From positions 1,860,001 through 1,924,000 of the forward strand of contig JASGHI010000003.1 in NCBI GenBank assembly GCA_049841155.1: DNA of 64,000 nucleotides. Direction: 5' to 3'. The notes beneath the pieces are model-generated. The model had not been told where the DNA came from. It worked only from the letters and a program-made list of their open reading frames with translations, and did no database searches. Source of the stretch: ZC4RG30 sp049841155 (lineage in GTDB: Bacteria > Pseudomonadota > Gammaproteobacteria > Steroidobacterales > Steroidobacteraceae). Both the position numbers and the translations under genes were made by a program. Positions 23,892-32,690 of this stretch are shown here, piece by piece; positions within the stretch are counted from its first letter, which is position 1; the number at the start of each line of letters is the position of its first letter.

Positions 23892-25494
23892 AGGCATCCA
23901 CCACGCGCGGGGATGTGGCGCGCGGATCATCGGCCACGCAGCGGCCGTCCGCCTCCTCGCGCCAGCGGCGCGGCACCCGGTCGATGGCGATGGCCCATGC
24001 CGTCAGCACGCCATCGGCGCCGATGCGCAGCCGCAACCACTGCTTGTAGTCCTGGATGCGCAGCGACGAGAACGCCTCGTTGTTGTGCCGGCCAAAGACA
24101 TTGATCGACACCAGCAGGTACAGCCCGATGATGAAACCGCCGGCCAGCGCACCACCCAGGAAGGTCAGCGCGCCGGAAAGCAGCATCTGCAGCGGCTGAC
24201 CATAGTCCATGCCCAGCACGTCCACGGTGAACCGCACCGACAGCCAGGCCAGCGCCAGCGCCGCCGTCAGGTGCGCCACCGCGTGCAGCCCGCCGCCGAT
24301 CCAGCGGTAAGGGCGTGAGTGCGTGTCGGTGAAGAACACGATGGCCGCGATCACCGCCATGAGCCACAGCCCCGGCACCGGATCGCGGACCGCCACGCGC
24401 AGCGCGCTCGCGAGGGCGCGCGGGAAGGTGTCGATGTCCGCGAGATTGAGGCGCGAGGAGGCAAACCAGGCCGACAGCGCATAGACCGCACCAGGCAGCA
24501 CGCAGCCACGGGGATTGCGCCACGGGAAGCCGAGGTTCTTCCATGCCAGGCGCGCCGACTGCGCGGCATCCGGATACGCCGCCTGCTGCGTGAAGCCGTC
24601 GTTAAGCCTGCTCACATCAGGCTTGTGGGTGGGGTGCAGGAAGGCGCCACCACCGCCGCAGACCACTTTCTGCACGCCTTCGGCATTGGCGTGACGCATG
24701 TACAGATGCAGGTCTCCGGTGAGCAGCAGGCGCACCGGATGGCGCAGGATCTGGCTGGCGAATTGGTCCAGCGTGCGGGCGCCATAGCTTTGATACCAGG
24801 AGTAGCTGCTCTCGTAGATCCAGTGCGGTTCCGGCACACACAGGATCACGTTCGCCTGCGCGGACATCTGCGCCGCCACACCCTGGAAATAGCGGATCTG
24901 CGGCTCGTCGAAATCCGCGCCCAGCTGCAGGTCGACGCCCATCAGCCACCAGTCGCGCGGCAGGTGCAGCGCAAAATAGCTGCGCGTCTGGCGCGTGGCG
25001 CAGCCCGCGAAGCCGCGCTCCGAACGGCAGAAGGTGCGCGAGAAGGCCACCAGGCTGTCGAACCAGTCGTGATTGCCCGGAATGGCGAACACGTCCGGCC
25101 GCGGCGCCACGCCGGCGAAAGCGGCCGCATACGGCGCCTCGGTGCGCTGCGCATAGGCATCGCGCGTGGGATAGGGATAGACCTCGTCCCCGCCGAACAC
25201 CAGCACCTCGCCGCGGCGGGTATCGAGCGGCCCATCCTGCGCCACCGCAGCCGCGATCGCGCAGGTCGGGTTCCAGCCGTCACCGAGGTCGGCCACATAG
25301 TCGATCCAGAAATCGCCGCTGCGGCCGGAGTAGTCGAAGCTGCCCTGCGGCTGGCTGCCCAGCGCCTCGATGAGCCGCGTATCCGAATGCCGGCCGAAGA
25401 TGTTCGCCATGAACATCATCGATGCGGACTGCGCCATCACCGCCGGGTCGTACCACCCCGTCATGCGAGGCCGGCGCCGGGGACGTTCAGCCAT
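23869..25494 (-). CDS. Membrane-associated metallophosphoesterase
   Basis: A 541-residue protein. The N-terminal about 300 residues form a calcineurin-like metallophosphoesterase with FGGDEVYPYPTRD, AIPGNHDWFDSL and LLLTGDLHLYMRH, the metal-binding Asp/Asn/His set. The C-terminal part (about 315-480) has several hydrophobic helices, so the enzyme is membrane-bound. The substrate is unknown. The start ATG overlaps the ybbP stop by 8 nt; MTGWYDP, 10 codons on, is an alternative start. It is probably the last gene of the ybbA-ybbP unit. Confidence 0.8.
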   Translation of the reverse strand: MAERPRRRPRMTGWYDPAVMAQSASMMFMANIFGRHSDTRLIEALGSQPQGSFDYSGRSGDFWIDYVADLGDGWNPTCAIAAAVAQDGPLDTRRGEVLVFGGDEVYPYPTRDAYAQRTEAPYAAAFAGVAPRPDVFAIPGNHDWFDSLVAFSRTFCRSERGFAGCATRQTRSYFALHLPRDWWLMGVDLQLGADFDEPQIRYFQGVAAQMSAQANVILCVPEPHWIYESSYSWYQSYGARTLDQFASQILRHPVRLLLTGDLHLYMRHANAEGVQKVVCGGGGAFLHPTHKPDVSRLNDGFTQQAAYPDAAQSARLAWKNLGFPWRNPRGCVLPGAVYALSAWFASSRLNLADIDTFPRALASALRVAVRDPVPGLWLMAVIAAIVFFTDTHSRPYRWIGGGLHAVAHLTAALALAWLSVRFTVDVLGMDYGQPLQMLLSGALTFLGGALAGGFIIGLYLLVSINVFGRHNNEAFSSLRIQDYKQWLRLRIGADGVLTAWAIAIDRVPRRWREEADGRCVADDPRATSPRVVDAFSVRPRT

Positions 25495-27979
25495 GCCGCA
25501 GTATCGCCATCGGCGGCTGGTTCAGCGCTGCGCGGGTGGCCAGCCAGCCGGCCAGGCACACCAGCAACGCGCCGGCGCCGGCGCCCATGACCCACAGCAG
25601 CGGATTGGGGCGGTAGGGCACGTCGAGCAATCCCGTCGCCAGGAAGTAGCCGCCGATGGAAGCCGCTGCAGCTGCCAGCACGCCTGCCAGCAGGCCGATC
25701 AGCGCAAACTCCACCAGCACACCGGCGCGCACCGTGCGGCGCCGCGCGCCCAGCGTGCGCAGCATGGCGCTTTCATAGCGCCGCTCGTCGCGCGTAGCCT
25801 GTACGGCTGCCAGCAGCACCACGATGCCCGCGAGCAGCGTGCCGCCGAAAACGCTCTGCACCGCGAGCACGGCCTTCTCGATCAGCGCCCGCACCTGAGC
25901 CAGCAGATCGTCCATGTCGAAGATCGAAACGCTGGGGAACTGCCGCACCAGCCGGGCAATGGTGCCCGGATCCGAGGGCCGGAACTGGGCGCTTGCCATG
26001 TAGGTGCCTGCGGCACCTTCGAGCAACCCGGGCGGGAACATCAGGAAGAAGTTCGGCTGCAGGCTGTCCCACTTCACCTTGCGGAAACTGGCGACGGTGG
26101 CCTCCACGGTCTCGCCCGCGATGTCGAAAGTGAGCCGATCGCCCAGCGCCAGCTGCATGGACTCCTGGAAGTCCGTTGCCACCGATACCAGCGGCTTGCC
26201 TGCGTCAGCCTGCGTGAACCACGCGCCCTCGGTGATGCGGTTGTCCGGCCCGATCTGCGCCGCCCAGGTGAGGTTCTGTTCCCGCTGCGCAAAGCGCTCG
26301 CCACGGGACGTGGCAAAGGAAATCTCCGCCACCGGCCGGCCGTTGATGTGCGTCATGCGGCCGCGGATCATCGGCAGCACACGCGACATCTGTCCGCCTT
26401 CGGCCTCGATGTAACGCACGAAGGCTTCGCGCTCCTCCGACGGGATGTTGACGAAGAAGTAATTGGGCGCCGACCGGGGCAGGCTGTCGCGCCAGTTCGC
26501 GATCAGGTCGCCGCGGATCACCGCCAGCAACAGCAGCGCCGACAGTCCCAGCCCCAGCGCCACGATCTGCACCACGCTCTCGGCGCGGCGCCGCGCGAGA
26601 TTCGCGACGCCATAGCGCCACGCCACACCAACCCGCCCGCGCATCGTGCCGGCAACGCGCACCAGCAGCAGGCCGCCTCCCGCGAGCACCAGCGTCAGCC
26701 CCGCAAGGCCCAGCGCGAACCACGAGGCGAGCTTGCCATCGCCCGTCACCCACAGGATCAGCACCACCATCACCAGCAGCGCAGGGCCGAAGGCCAGCAG
26801 CACCGTCAGCGGCGGCGCACCGATGTCCCGGCGCAGGACGCGGATGGCCGGCACGCGCGCCAGCCGCAGCATGTGCGGCAATGCGAACCCCACCAGCAGC
26901 AGCAACGCCGTGGCCAGGCCCAGCCACACCGGCTGCCAGCCCGGCGGCGGCAGCTCGGAGGCAATCAGGTCCTTCAGCGCGATCAGCAGCCAGGCCTGCA
27001 CGATGAACCCGGCCAGCGCGCCCAGCAAGGTCGCGACCAGCGCAATGCAGCCCAGCTGCACCAGGCTGACGATGAGCACGAAGCGCCGCGTTGCGCCCAG
27101 CGTTTTCATCAGCGCGGCCATGTCCTGGTGGCGGCTCACGTAACGGCGCGCCGTCATCGCGATGGCCACGGCGCACAGCAGCACGCTGACGAGGCTTGCC
27201 AGCGACAGGAACCGCGCCGCGCGCGTGCTTGCATTGCCCACTTCGGGGCTGGCTTCCGCAATGTCGCGCAGCCGCTCTGCCGGTTTACGGTTCGCCTCCA
27301 GCCACTGCGCGAATTGTGCTGCCGCACTGCGCGAGCCCGCGTACAGCGCCGCATAACGCACCCGGCTGCCGGGCTGGATCAGCTGCGTGGCCGCCAGATC
27401 CGAGTCGTTGATGATCACCGAGGGTGCCAGATCCACGAAACCCGAGCCCTGATCCGGACGCGAGATCAGAATCCGCGTGACCGAGAATTCCGCGGCACCC
27501 ACCGTGATGCGGTCCCCCACGCGGGCGCCGAGCGCCGCAACCAGCCGTGAATCCGGCCAGGCCTCGCCCGGACCGGGCACTTCATGCGCCGGCTGCGGCA
27601 CGCCGAAGGCCTGATCCGACACCTTCACTCTGCCGCGCAGCGGATAGCGGCTGTTCACCGCATGCACATTGGAAAGCTGCGTGGCTTCACCCTTGAGCAC
27701 CACGGACAGCATCGTGGTCACGCGTGCGGCCTCGAGGCCGCGCTGGCGCGCCTCCTCGTCATAGGCCCCTTCGATCGGGTTCGGCGACTGCAGCCGCAGG
27801 TCCGCACCCAGCACCTCGCTGGCCTGCAGCTGCATGGCCCGGTCGATGCGATCGACGATGAAACCCACCCCGGTGAACGCCCCCACCGCGATCAGCAATG
27901 CCAAGAACAGCACGGAAAGGTCTCCCGAGCGCCATTCGCGCCCGAGTATCCGCAACGCCAGCTGCAACGCACGGCTCAT
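25487..27979 (-). CDS. ybbP: YbbP-like ABC transporter permease
   Basis: An 830-residue FtsX/MacB-type permease, close to E. coli YbbP in length (about 800). It begins MSRALQLALRILGREWRSGD, has an N-terminal transmembrane helix and a periplasmic domain, then clusters of FtsX-like helices at about 260-440 and 700-825. RHQDMAALMKTLGATRRFVL and DERRYESAMLRTLGARRRTV are the two cytoplasmic coupling loops that contact the ATPase. The ATG at 27979 overlaps the ybbA stop by 4 nt. It works with YbbA, probably as a mechanotransmission-type transporter without true transmembrane transport; the substrate is unknown. Confidence 0.9.
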   Translation of the reverse strand: MSRALQLALRILGREWRSGDLSVLFLALLIAVGAFTGVGFIVDRIDRAMQLQASEVLGADLRLQSPNPIEGAYDEEARQRGLEAARVTTMLSVVLKGEATQLSNVHAVNSRYPLRGRVKVSDQAFGVPQPAHEVPGPGEAWPDSRLVAALGARVGDRITVGAAEFSVTRILISRPDQGSGFVDLAPSVIINDSDLAATQLIQPGSRVRYAALYAGSRSAAAQFAQWLEANRKPAERLRDIAEASPEVGNASTRAARFLSLASLVSVLLCAVAIAMTARRYVSRHQDMAALMKTLGATRRFVLIVSLVQLGCIALVATLLGALAGFIVQAWLLIALKDLIASELPPPGWQPVWLGLATALLLLVGFALPHMLRLARVPAIRVLRRDIGAPPLTVLLAFGPALLVMVVLILWVTGDGKLASWFALGLAGLTLVLAGGGLLLVRVAGTMRGRVGVAWRYGVANLARRRAESVVQIVALGLGLSALLLLAVIRGDLIANWRDSLPRSAPNYFFVNIPSEEREAFVRYIEAEGGQMSRVLPMIRGRMTHINGRPVAEISFATSRGERFAQREQNLTWAAQIGPDNRITEGAWFTQADAGKPLVSVATDFQESMQLALGDRLTFDIAGETVEATVASFRKVKWDSLQPNFFLMFPPGLLEGAAGTYMASAQFRPSDPGTIARLVRQFPSVSIFDMDDLLAQVRALIEKAVLAVQSVFGGTLLAGIVVLLAAVQATRDERRYESAMLRTLGARRRTVRAGVLVEFALIGLLAGVLAAAAASIGGYFLATGLLDVPYRPNPLLWVMGAGAGALLVCLAGWLATRAALNQPPMAILRHG

Positions 27980-28668
27980 TGCTGGACGAGCCTCCCGGCC
28001 GCCATGCGCAATGTGCGGCTGCAGCGCGCCGCCAGCTGGGCATCGTGCGTGACCAGCACCAGCGTGGTGTTGGCCTCGGTGTTGAGCTCGAAAAGCAGCT
28101 GGCAGATATTCTCGCCGGTGACCGTATCGAGGTTGCCAGTAGGCTCGTCCGCGAACAGTACCGCCGGCCGCACCACCGAGGCGCGCGCCAGAGCCACACG
28201 CTGCTGCTCGCCACCGGAGAGCTGCCGCGGGTAATGGCCGGCGCGCTCCGCCAGCCCCACGCGCTCCAGCATCGACAGTGCCAGCGCCCGCACATCGCCG
28301 CGGCCGGAAAGCTCCAGCGGCAGCATCACGTTCTCCAGCGCCGTCAGCGACGGCACCAGATGGAAGGCCTGGAACACGAAGCCCACCCGGTCCGCGCGCA
28401 GCTGCGCCCTCTGGTCTTCGTCCAGTGCCGTCAACTCCTGACCCGCCAGCCACACCTGCCCCGCGGAGGGCAGATCCAGGCCCGCGAGCAGCGCCAGAAG
28501 CGTCGACTTGCCGGCGCCCGACGCACCCACCAGCGCCACGGTCTCGCCCGCGGCGATTTCCAGCGACACATCGTCGACGATGGTCAGCGTGCCTTCGGGG
28601 CTGCTAACCTTCTTCGACAGTCCCAAGGCCTTGAGAACGATGCTTCGATCCATCGGGATATTGCTCAC
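27976..28668 (-). CDS. ybbA: YbbA-like ABC transporter ATP-binding protein
   Basis: A 230-residue LolD/MacB-type ATPase. Walker A is GASGAGKST (48-56), the signature is LSGGEQQRVALARA and Walker B is VLFADEPTGNLD. The start is uncertain: GTG at 28668 or ATG 15 nt further in at 28653 (MDRSIVLKALG). Either way the 5' end overlaps the divergent tesA coding region by 14-29 nt. The end overlaps ybbP (ATGA). The ybbAP/tesA arrangement is conserved in Gammaproteobacteria. Confidence 0.92.
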   Translation of the reverse strand: MSNIPMDRSIVLKALGLSKKVSSPEGTLTIVDDVSLEIAAGETVALVGASGAGKSTLLALLAGLDLPSAGQVWLAGQELTALDEDQRAQLRADRVGFVFQAFHLVPSLTALENVMLPLELSGRGDVRALALSMLERVGLAERAGHYPRQLSGGEQQRVALARASVVRPAVLFADEPTGNLDTVTGENICQLLFELNTEANTTLVLVTHDAQLAARCSRTLRMAAGRLVQQ

Positions 28669-29260
28669 CTGCCTGCTATGGGCCTCGTCCGGCGCAGAAG
28701 CCGCGAACGAGCGGACCCTGCTGGTCTATGGCGACAGCCTCAGTGCGGCATACGGATTGCGGGCCGACCAGGGCTGGGTCGCCCTTTTGCAGAAACGACT
28801 TACGGCCCAAGGTTACGGTTACCGCGTAGTGAACGCCAGCGTCAGCGGCGAAACCACCAGTGGCGGCAAGGCCCGGCTCGGCCGTGCGCTGGAGCAGCAC
28901 CGGCCGGAAATCGTGATCCTGGAGCTCGGCGCCAACGACGGGCTGCGGGGGCTGCCCGTGGCCGCCGCCCGCGACAACCTCGCCGCCATGATCCGCAGCA
29001 TCAGTGGCATCAAGGCCCGGACATTGCTGGTCGGCATCCGGATGCCGCCGAACTACGGCCCCCAGTACGAGCGCAGTTTCAATGCCATGTACGGCGAACT
29101 CGCGCGAGAGAACCGGCTGCCGCTGGTTCCTTTCCTGCTCGAAAAGGTCGCGCTCGAAGAACGCTACCTGCAATCCGACGGCATGCATCCCAACGAACAG
29201 GGTCAACCCCTGCTGCTGGAAACCGTGTGGCCATTCCTGCAGCCCCTGCTGCACCGCTGA
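28640..29260 (+). CDS. tesA: GDSL lysophospholipase / acyl-CoA thioesterase I
   Basis: A 206-residue periplasmic SGNH hydrolase. A signal peptide (about 1-21, LLTCLLWASSGAEA) precedes TLLVYGDSLSAAYG with nucleophile Ser33. Then come NASVSGETTSGG (block II), ELGANDGLRGL (block III) and SDGMHPNEQG (block V Asp/His). TesA hydrolyses acyl-CoAs, lysophospholipids and some esters. The ATG at 28640 gives a complete signal peptide; it lies inside the 5' end of ybbA on the other strand. fadD follows after 11 nt, coupling acyl hydrolysis to acyl activation. Confidence 0.94.
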   Translation: MLRSIGILLTCLLWASSGAEAANERTLLVYGDSLSAAYGLRADQGWVALLQKRLTAQGYGYRVVNASVSGETTSGGKARLGRALEQHRPEIVILELGANDGLRGLPVAAARDNLAAMIRSISGIKARTLLVGIRMPPNYGPQYERSFNAMYGELARENRLPLVPFLLEKVALEERYLQSDGMHPNEQGQPLLLETVWPFLQPLLHR

Positions 29261-29271
29261 AGGGAATCGAC

Positions 29272-30930
29272 ATGGACAAGATCTGGCTCAAAGAATATCC
29301 CCCGGAAGTCCCGCACGAGATCGATCCGGCGCAGTACCCCTCCCTCAGGGAGCTGCTGGAGAGCGGCCTGCGGCGCCACGCCGCGCGCAAGGCCTATCTG
29401 CAGATGGGCAAGACACTGACCTTCCGCGAGGTCGACCAGCTTTCGGCGGCCTTCAGCTGCTGGCTGCAGCAGCAGGGCCTGCAGAAGGGCGACCGCATCG
29501 CCATCATGCTCCCCAACCTGCTTCAGTACCCCGTCGTCATGCTCGGCGCACTGCGCGCCGGCCTGGTCATCGTCAACACCAACCCCCTATACACCGCCGA
29601 TGAGCTGCGCCATCAGCTCGCGGATTCCGGAGCGACGGCCATCGTCGTGCTGGAGAACTTCTGCAACGTCGTCGAGAAAGTGCAGGCCGAGACCTCGCTG
29701 CGCCATGTGATCGTCACCGGCGTCGGCGACCTGCTCGGCTTCCCGAAAGGCGCACTGGTCAATTTCGTGCTGCGGCATGTGCAGCGCAAGGTGCCCGCCT
29801 GGCGCATCCCGGGCGCCGTCCGCCTCACCGATGCATTGCGCCGTCACGCAGGCCAGCAGCCCCGGGAAGTGCGGATCGAACCCCAGGACATCGCCTTCCT
29901 GCAGTACACCGGTGGAACCACCGGCATATCCAAAGGCGCCATGCTGACCCACCGCAACATGGTCGCCAACGCACTGCAGGCCCGGGGCTGGTTCGAGCAG
30001 GTACACACCGAGTACGCCACCTACTACATTGCGCTGCCGCTGTACCACATCTTCTCGCTGACCGGTAACTGCCTGCTGCACCTGCTCACTGGCGGCATGG
30101 GCGTGATGGTGCCGAACCCCAGGGATTTCCCGGCCTTCGTGAAGCTCCTGCAGCAGCATCCACCGCAGATATTCAAGGGCGTGAACACACTGTTCAACGC
30201 ACTGATGAACACGCCGGGCTTCGACAAGATCGACTTCAGCGGACTCGTCGCCACCGTAGGTGGCGGCATGGCCGTGCAGGCCGCTGTAGCAGAACGCTGG
30301 CAGAAACTCACCGGCTGCACCCTGAGCCAGGGATGGGGCCTGACAGAGACCTCACCCGTCGTGACCGTCAACAAGCTCAACGATTCGCAGTTCAACGGAT
30401 CCGTTGGCCTGCCGCTTCCGTCCACCGAAGTCTCCGCACGCGATGATGCCGGCAACGAACTCGGCCTTGATCAGGCCGGAGAGATCTGTGTCCGTGGCCC
30501 GCAGGTCATGGCTGGCTATTGGAACAAGCCTGAAGAAACCGCACTGGTCATGCTGCCCGACGGCTGGATCAGGACCGGAGATATAGGCCGAATCGACGAA
30601 CGCGGCTATGTGTTCCTGGAAGATCGCAAGAAGGACATGATTACGGTATCCGGCTTCAAGGTTTATCCCAATGAAGTCGAGGCCGTTGCCGCCCGCCACC
30701 CTGGAATTTTCGAGGCCGCGGCCATAGCCGAACCCGACGAGAGATCAGGGGAAGTCGTAGCGCTCTACGTGGTCAAGAAGGATCCCGACCTTCAGGCCGA
30801 CGACATCATCACCTTCATGCGGCAGCACCTGACGTCCTACAAGGTTCCGCGCCACGTCTACTTCCGGACCGAACTACCGAAGACGAACGTCGGAAAGATC
30901 CTGCGGCGCGCTCTGCGAGATCCAGGCTAG
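29272..30930 (+). CDS. fadD: Long-chain fatty acid-CoA ligase
   Basis: A 552-residue acyl-adenylate-forming enzyme (E. coli FadD is 561). AMP motif YTGGTTGISKGAMLTH starts at Tyr212. There is WGLTETSPVV, the hinge TGDIGRIDERGYVFLEDRKKD, and KVPRHVYFRTELPKTNVGKI with the catalytic lysine. It activates fatty acids to acyl-CoA at the inner membrane. ATG at 29272 has an AGGGAA Shine-Dalgarno and lies 11 nt after tesA. The last 116 nt overlap, on the opposite strand, the end of the first DUF6502-like gene. Confidence 0.95.
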   Translation: MDKIWLKEYPPEVPHEIDPAQYPSLRELLESGLRRHAARKAYLQMGKTLTFREVDQLSAAFSCWLQQQGLQKGDRIAIMLPNLLQYPVVMLGALRAGLVIVNTNPLYTADELRHQLADSGATAIVVLENFCNVVEKVQAETSLRHVIVTGVGDLLGFPKGALVNFVLRHVQRKVPAWRIPGAVRLTDALRRHAGQQPREVRIEPQDIAFLQYTGGTTGISKGAMLTHRNMVANALQARGWFEQVHTEYATYYIALPLYHIFSLTGNCLLHLLTGGMGVMVPNPRDFPAFVKLLQQHPPQIFKGVNTLFNALMNTPGFDKIDFSGLVATVGGGMAVQAAVAERWQKLTGCTLSQGWGLTETSPVVTVNKLNDSQFNGSVGLPLPSTEVSARDDAGNELGLDQAGEICVRGPQVMAGYWNKPEETALVMLPDGWIRTGDIGRIDERGYVFLEDRKKDMITVSGFKVYPNEVEAVAARHPGIFEAAAIAEPDERSGEVVALYVVKKDPDLQADDIITFMRQHLTSYKVPRHVYFRTELPKTNVGKILRRALRDPG

Positions 30931-31669
30931 CAAGATCATCACTGTCATTGCCCATGTAGGCGTAGAGGTGGACTCCGGCGCCAACACGCTTATTTTCTGA
31001 CTTTCGTGATGACACACGAACACGTCTTGTTTCCAACCAATCATCGACAGCCTGAAGGTAAGCCAGCCCTTGGCGATGTGTAAATTCAGCGAATGCTCGA
31101 GCTTGCTCAGGATCCAAATCGGGTATACGAGCAAATCTCTCTATAAGCTTGAACTGCGAACGCTGCGGACTGGTGTTTCTATCAACAGTCTCGACTAGTC
31201 GGAGGACGGACTTGGAGACGTGCTCCATCATTAGTGGGTGAATCTGGCTGAATGCAGCAAACTCTCGCGTTGGCAGATAGCGCCCTCGCGATGAGCGACG
31301 GATCAATTTCGCTGATTTCAGACTGCGAATGAACTCTCTTACGCCGACACCAGCTCGCAATCCCCGCACAAGCGACTCGATACTAGGTGCTCGTCCATAG
31401 AGGGCCAACGACTTTGGATTCGCATCCTTAGTCAAATAACGTGAATCGCGATGCCACACTTTGATAACGGCCGCAGCCACGAAATCATCTCCTGACCTGG
31501 GGCGGTGCACAGCCGACTCTGAACAGACACTAGCATCTAAGTGTGCATCCATACATTGCTGAAATGTCGCGCTAAGATCTCGACGACTCAAACCAGATCT
31601 CAATATCAAACTAAGAACAGCAGAGAGCAAATTCCTTGCGTTTCTGGCACTTTGATCTTCAGCGCTCAT
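30815..31669 (-). CDS. DUF6502-like protein 1 (C-terminus runs into fadD)
   Basis: A 284-residue protein resembling the DUF6502 family and its two neighbours. It shares LSLILRSGLSRRDLSATFQQCM with their N-terminal helical region, the central VIKVWHRDSRYLTKD, and the C-terminal helix ending YLQAVDDWLETRRVRV followed by VGAGVHLYAYM. It appears to lack the helix-turn-helix-like block seen in the other two. The last about 38 codons, rich in Arg and Ser, lie antisense to fadD and have no counterpart, so the natural stop was probably lost. ATG at 31669 has a GGTGG Shine-Dalgarno; an upstream TTG is possible. Base composition is lower in GC than the flanks. It starts 32 nt after the second paralogue. 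Confidence 0.65.
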   Translation of the reverse strand: MSAEDQSARNARNLLSAVLSLILRSGLSRRDLSATFQQCMDAHLDASVCSESAVHRPRSGDDFVAAAVIKVWHRDSRYLTKDANPKSLALYGRAPSIESLVRGLRAGVGVREFIRSLKSAKLIRRSSRGRYLPTREFAAFSQIHPLMMEHVSKSVLRLVETVDRNTSPQRSQFKLIERFARIPDLDPEQARAFAEFTHRQGLAYLQAVDDWLETRRVRVSSRKSENKRVGAGVHLYAYMGNDSDDLASLDLAERAAGSFRRSSSVVRSGSRRGAEPCRTSGAAA

Positions 31670-31701
31670 AATCCACCCCACGCCTGATATCGCCTGCAAT
31701 G

Positions 31702-32481
31702 CTAGTCGTGCGCAATAACAACAACGCTCATTTTTGACATACGGCTACGATTTTTTTTTCTACGCTGTTCATCAGATATGGCGGAAATTGCTGTTTCCAA
31801 ATTGTGAGTAAATGCATCCATACTTTGCCGAACTCTCCTCTTGAGGAGGACTTTTGAAACCGAATTCACTGAAGAAAAGGAGATCTCCTTCGATAGCACT
31901 CCGACCTGACTTGATCCGTCCCGGTCCCTCGGAGAACGCATAGCCATTGCCAAAGCATTGAGGAGACGTTCAAGTTGTCTCTCTTGGTTATCGGGCTTCA
32001 TGACGCGACGCATCAATCGAATTTTCCCGTCAGAGATCTTTGCCAAACCTCTTCGAACAAGCTCAGCCTGGAGAGCACGTGGCGTCACGCCCGCCCCGTA
32101 ACGACGCACTAACTCGGAAAACGAGTGCGTCTTGCCACGGATCATCAGCGTTCGCGGTTTCCCCTCACTCAGATAGAAATCTGGATCACTTACCCATCCC
32201 GCAAGCAAATCGCCAACTGAACTAACTCTTTTCGCATCCTGCTGCAGATGCCTACGAAGCAACCCTCGCACTTGTGGCCGAGTCAACCCAGTCATTGCAG
32301 CGATTGCAGATTGATTGATACGTGTATTTCGTAGACGAGCATCTTTAGACGCAGCTCGCACGAAGCCCACTTGAATCACTCTCTCCAACTCATGGGCACC
32401 GATACCCACCTCAATAAGCAATCGCGCCAACTCGGTCAAAAACCCGACGAGAAAATGATCTTTTGGAACGGTACGCGGCAT
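31702..32481 (-). CDS. DUF6502-like protein 2
   Basis: A 259-residue protein. Residues about 8-40 (LTELARLLIEVGIGAHELERVIQVGFV) and 52-78 (RINQSAIAAMTGLTRPQVRGLL) match the third paralogue. The second segment looks like a helix-turn-helix, so a DNA-binding role is plausible. The middle has LLAGWVSDPDFYLSEGKPR and a second helical block. The C-terminus is very basic (RRKKNRSRMSKMS) and contains a run of nine A residues in the coding strand. It starts at ATG 32481, with TTAAATT about 10 nt upstream and no Shine-Dalgarno. It lies downstream of the terminator of the repeat-protein gene, so it probably has its own promoter. GC content is clearly below the flanking genes. Confidence 0.68.
   Translation of the reverse strand: MPRTVPKDHFLVGFLTELARLLIEVGIGAHELERVIQVGFVRAASKDARLRNTRINQSAIAAMTGLTRPQVRGLLRRHLQQDAKRVSSVGDLLAGWVSDPDFYLSEGKPRTLMIRGKTHSFSELVRRYGAGVTPRALQAELVRRGLAKISDGKIRLMRRVMKPDNQERQLERLLNALAMAMRSPRDRDGSSQVGVLSKEISFSSVNSVSKVLLKRRVRQSMDAFTHNLETAISAISDEQRRKKNRSRMSKMSVVVIAHD
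31751..31759 (-). repeat. Nine-base A tract inside DUF6502-like gene 2
   Basis: The coding (minus) strand reads AGA followed by an A9 run and TCGT, encoding Arg-Lys-Lys-Asn-Arg about 17 codons before the stop. Homopolymers of this length are unusual in this high-GC window and are prone to slippage. A one-base change would only alter the basic C-terminal tail. Confidence 0.6.
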
Positions 32482-32612
32482 GCTGCGCTTTAATTTAAGC
32501 CTCAGCTTGATTTGGCGCGTGTAGTGCCGCCATGAATACCCAGGAATTAGATCTCCTAGTTAGTATTCGATAAATCAGACTTTCTGGCGAAAACAGTCAA
32601 AAATACACAAAC

Positions 32613-32643
32613 AAAAAAAGAACGCCGCCAATTGGCGGCGTTC
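32613..32643 (-). terminator. Intrinsic terminator of the repeat-protein gene
   Basis: A perfect palindrome (32620-32643): arms GAACGCCGCC and GGCGGCGTTC around AATT. On the minus strand it is followed by seven T residues (32613-32619). It lies 47 nt after the stop codon of the IIGTG repeat gene and ends its transcript before the next DUF6502-like gene. Confidence 0.9.
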
Positions 32644-32690
32644 TCAATGAGATGGCTGTCCGCGGTCAATCGCGGAGCACAACAAGTGAT

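Noticed and set aside
27898..29271. A 1010-codon plus-strand frame extending fadD upstream
   Set aside because: The extra 458 codons lie antisense to ybbA and ybbP and out of frame with tesA. The family-typical start with a Shine-Dalgarno is at 29272.
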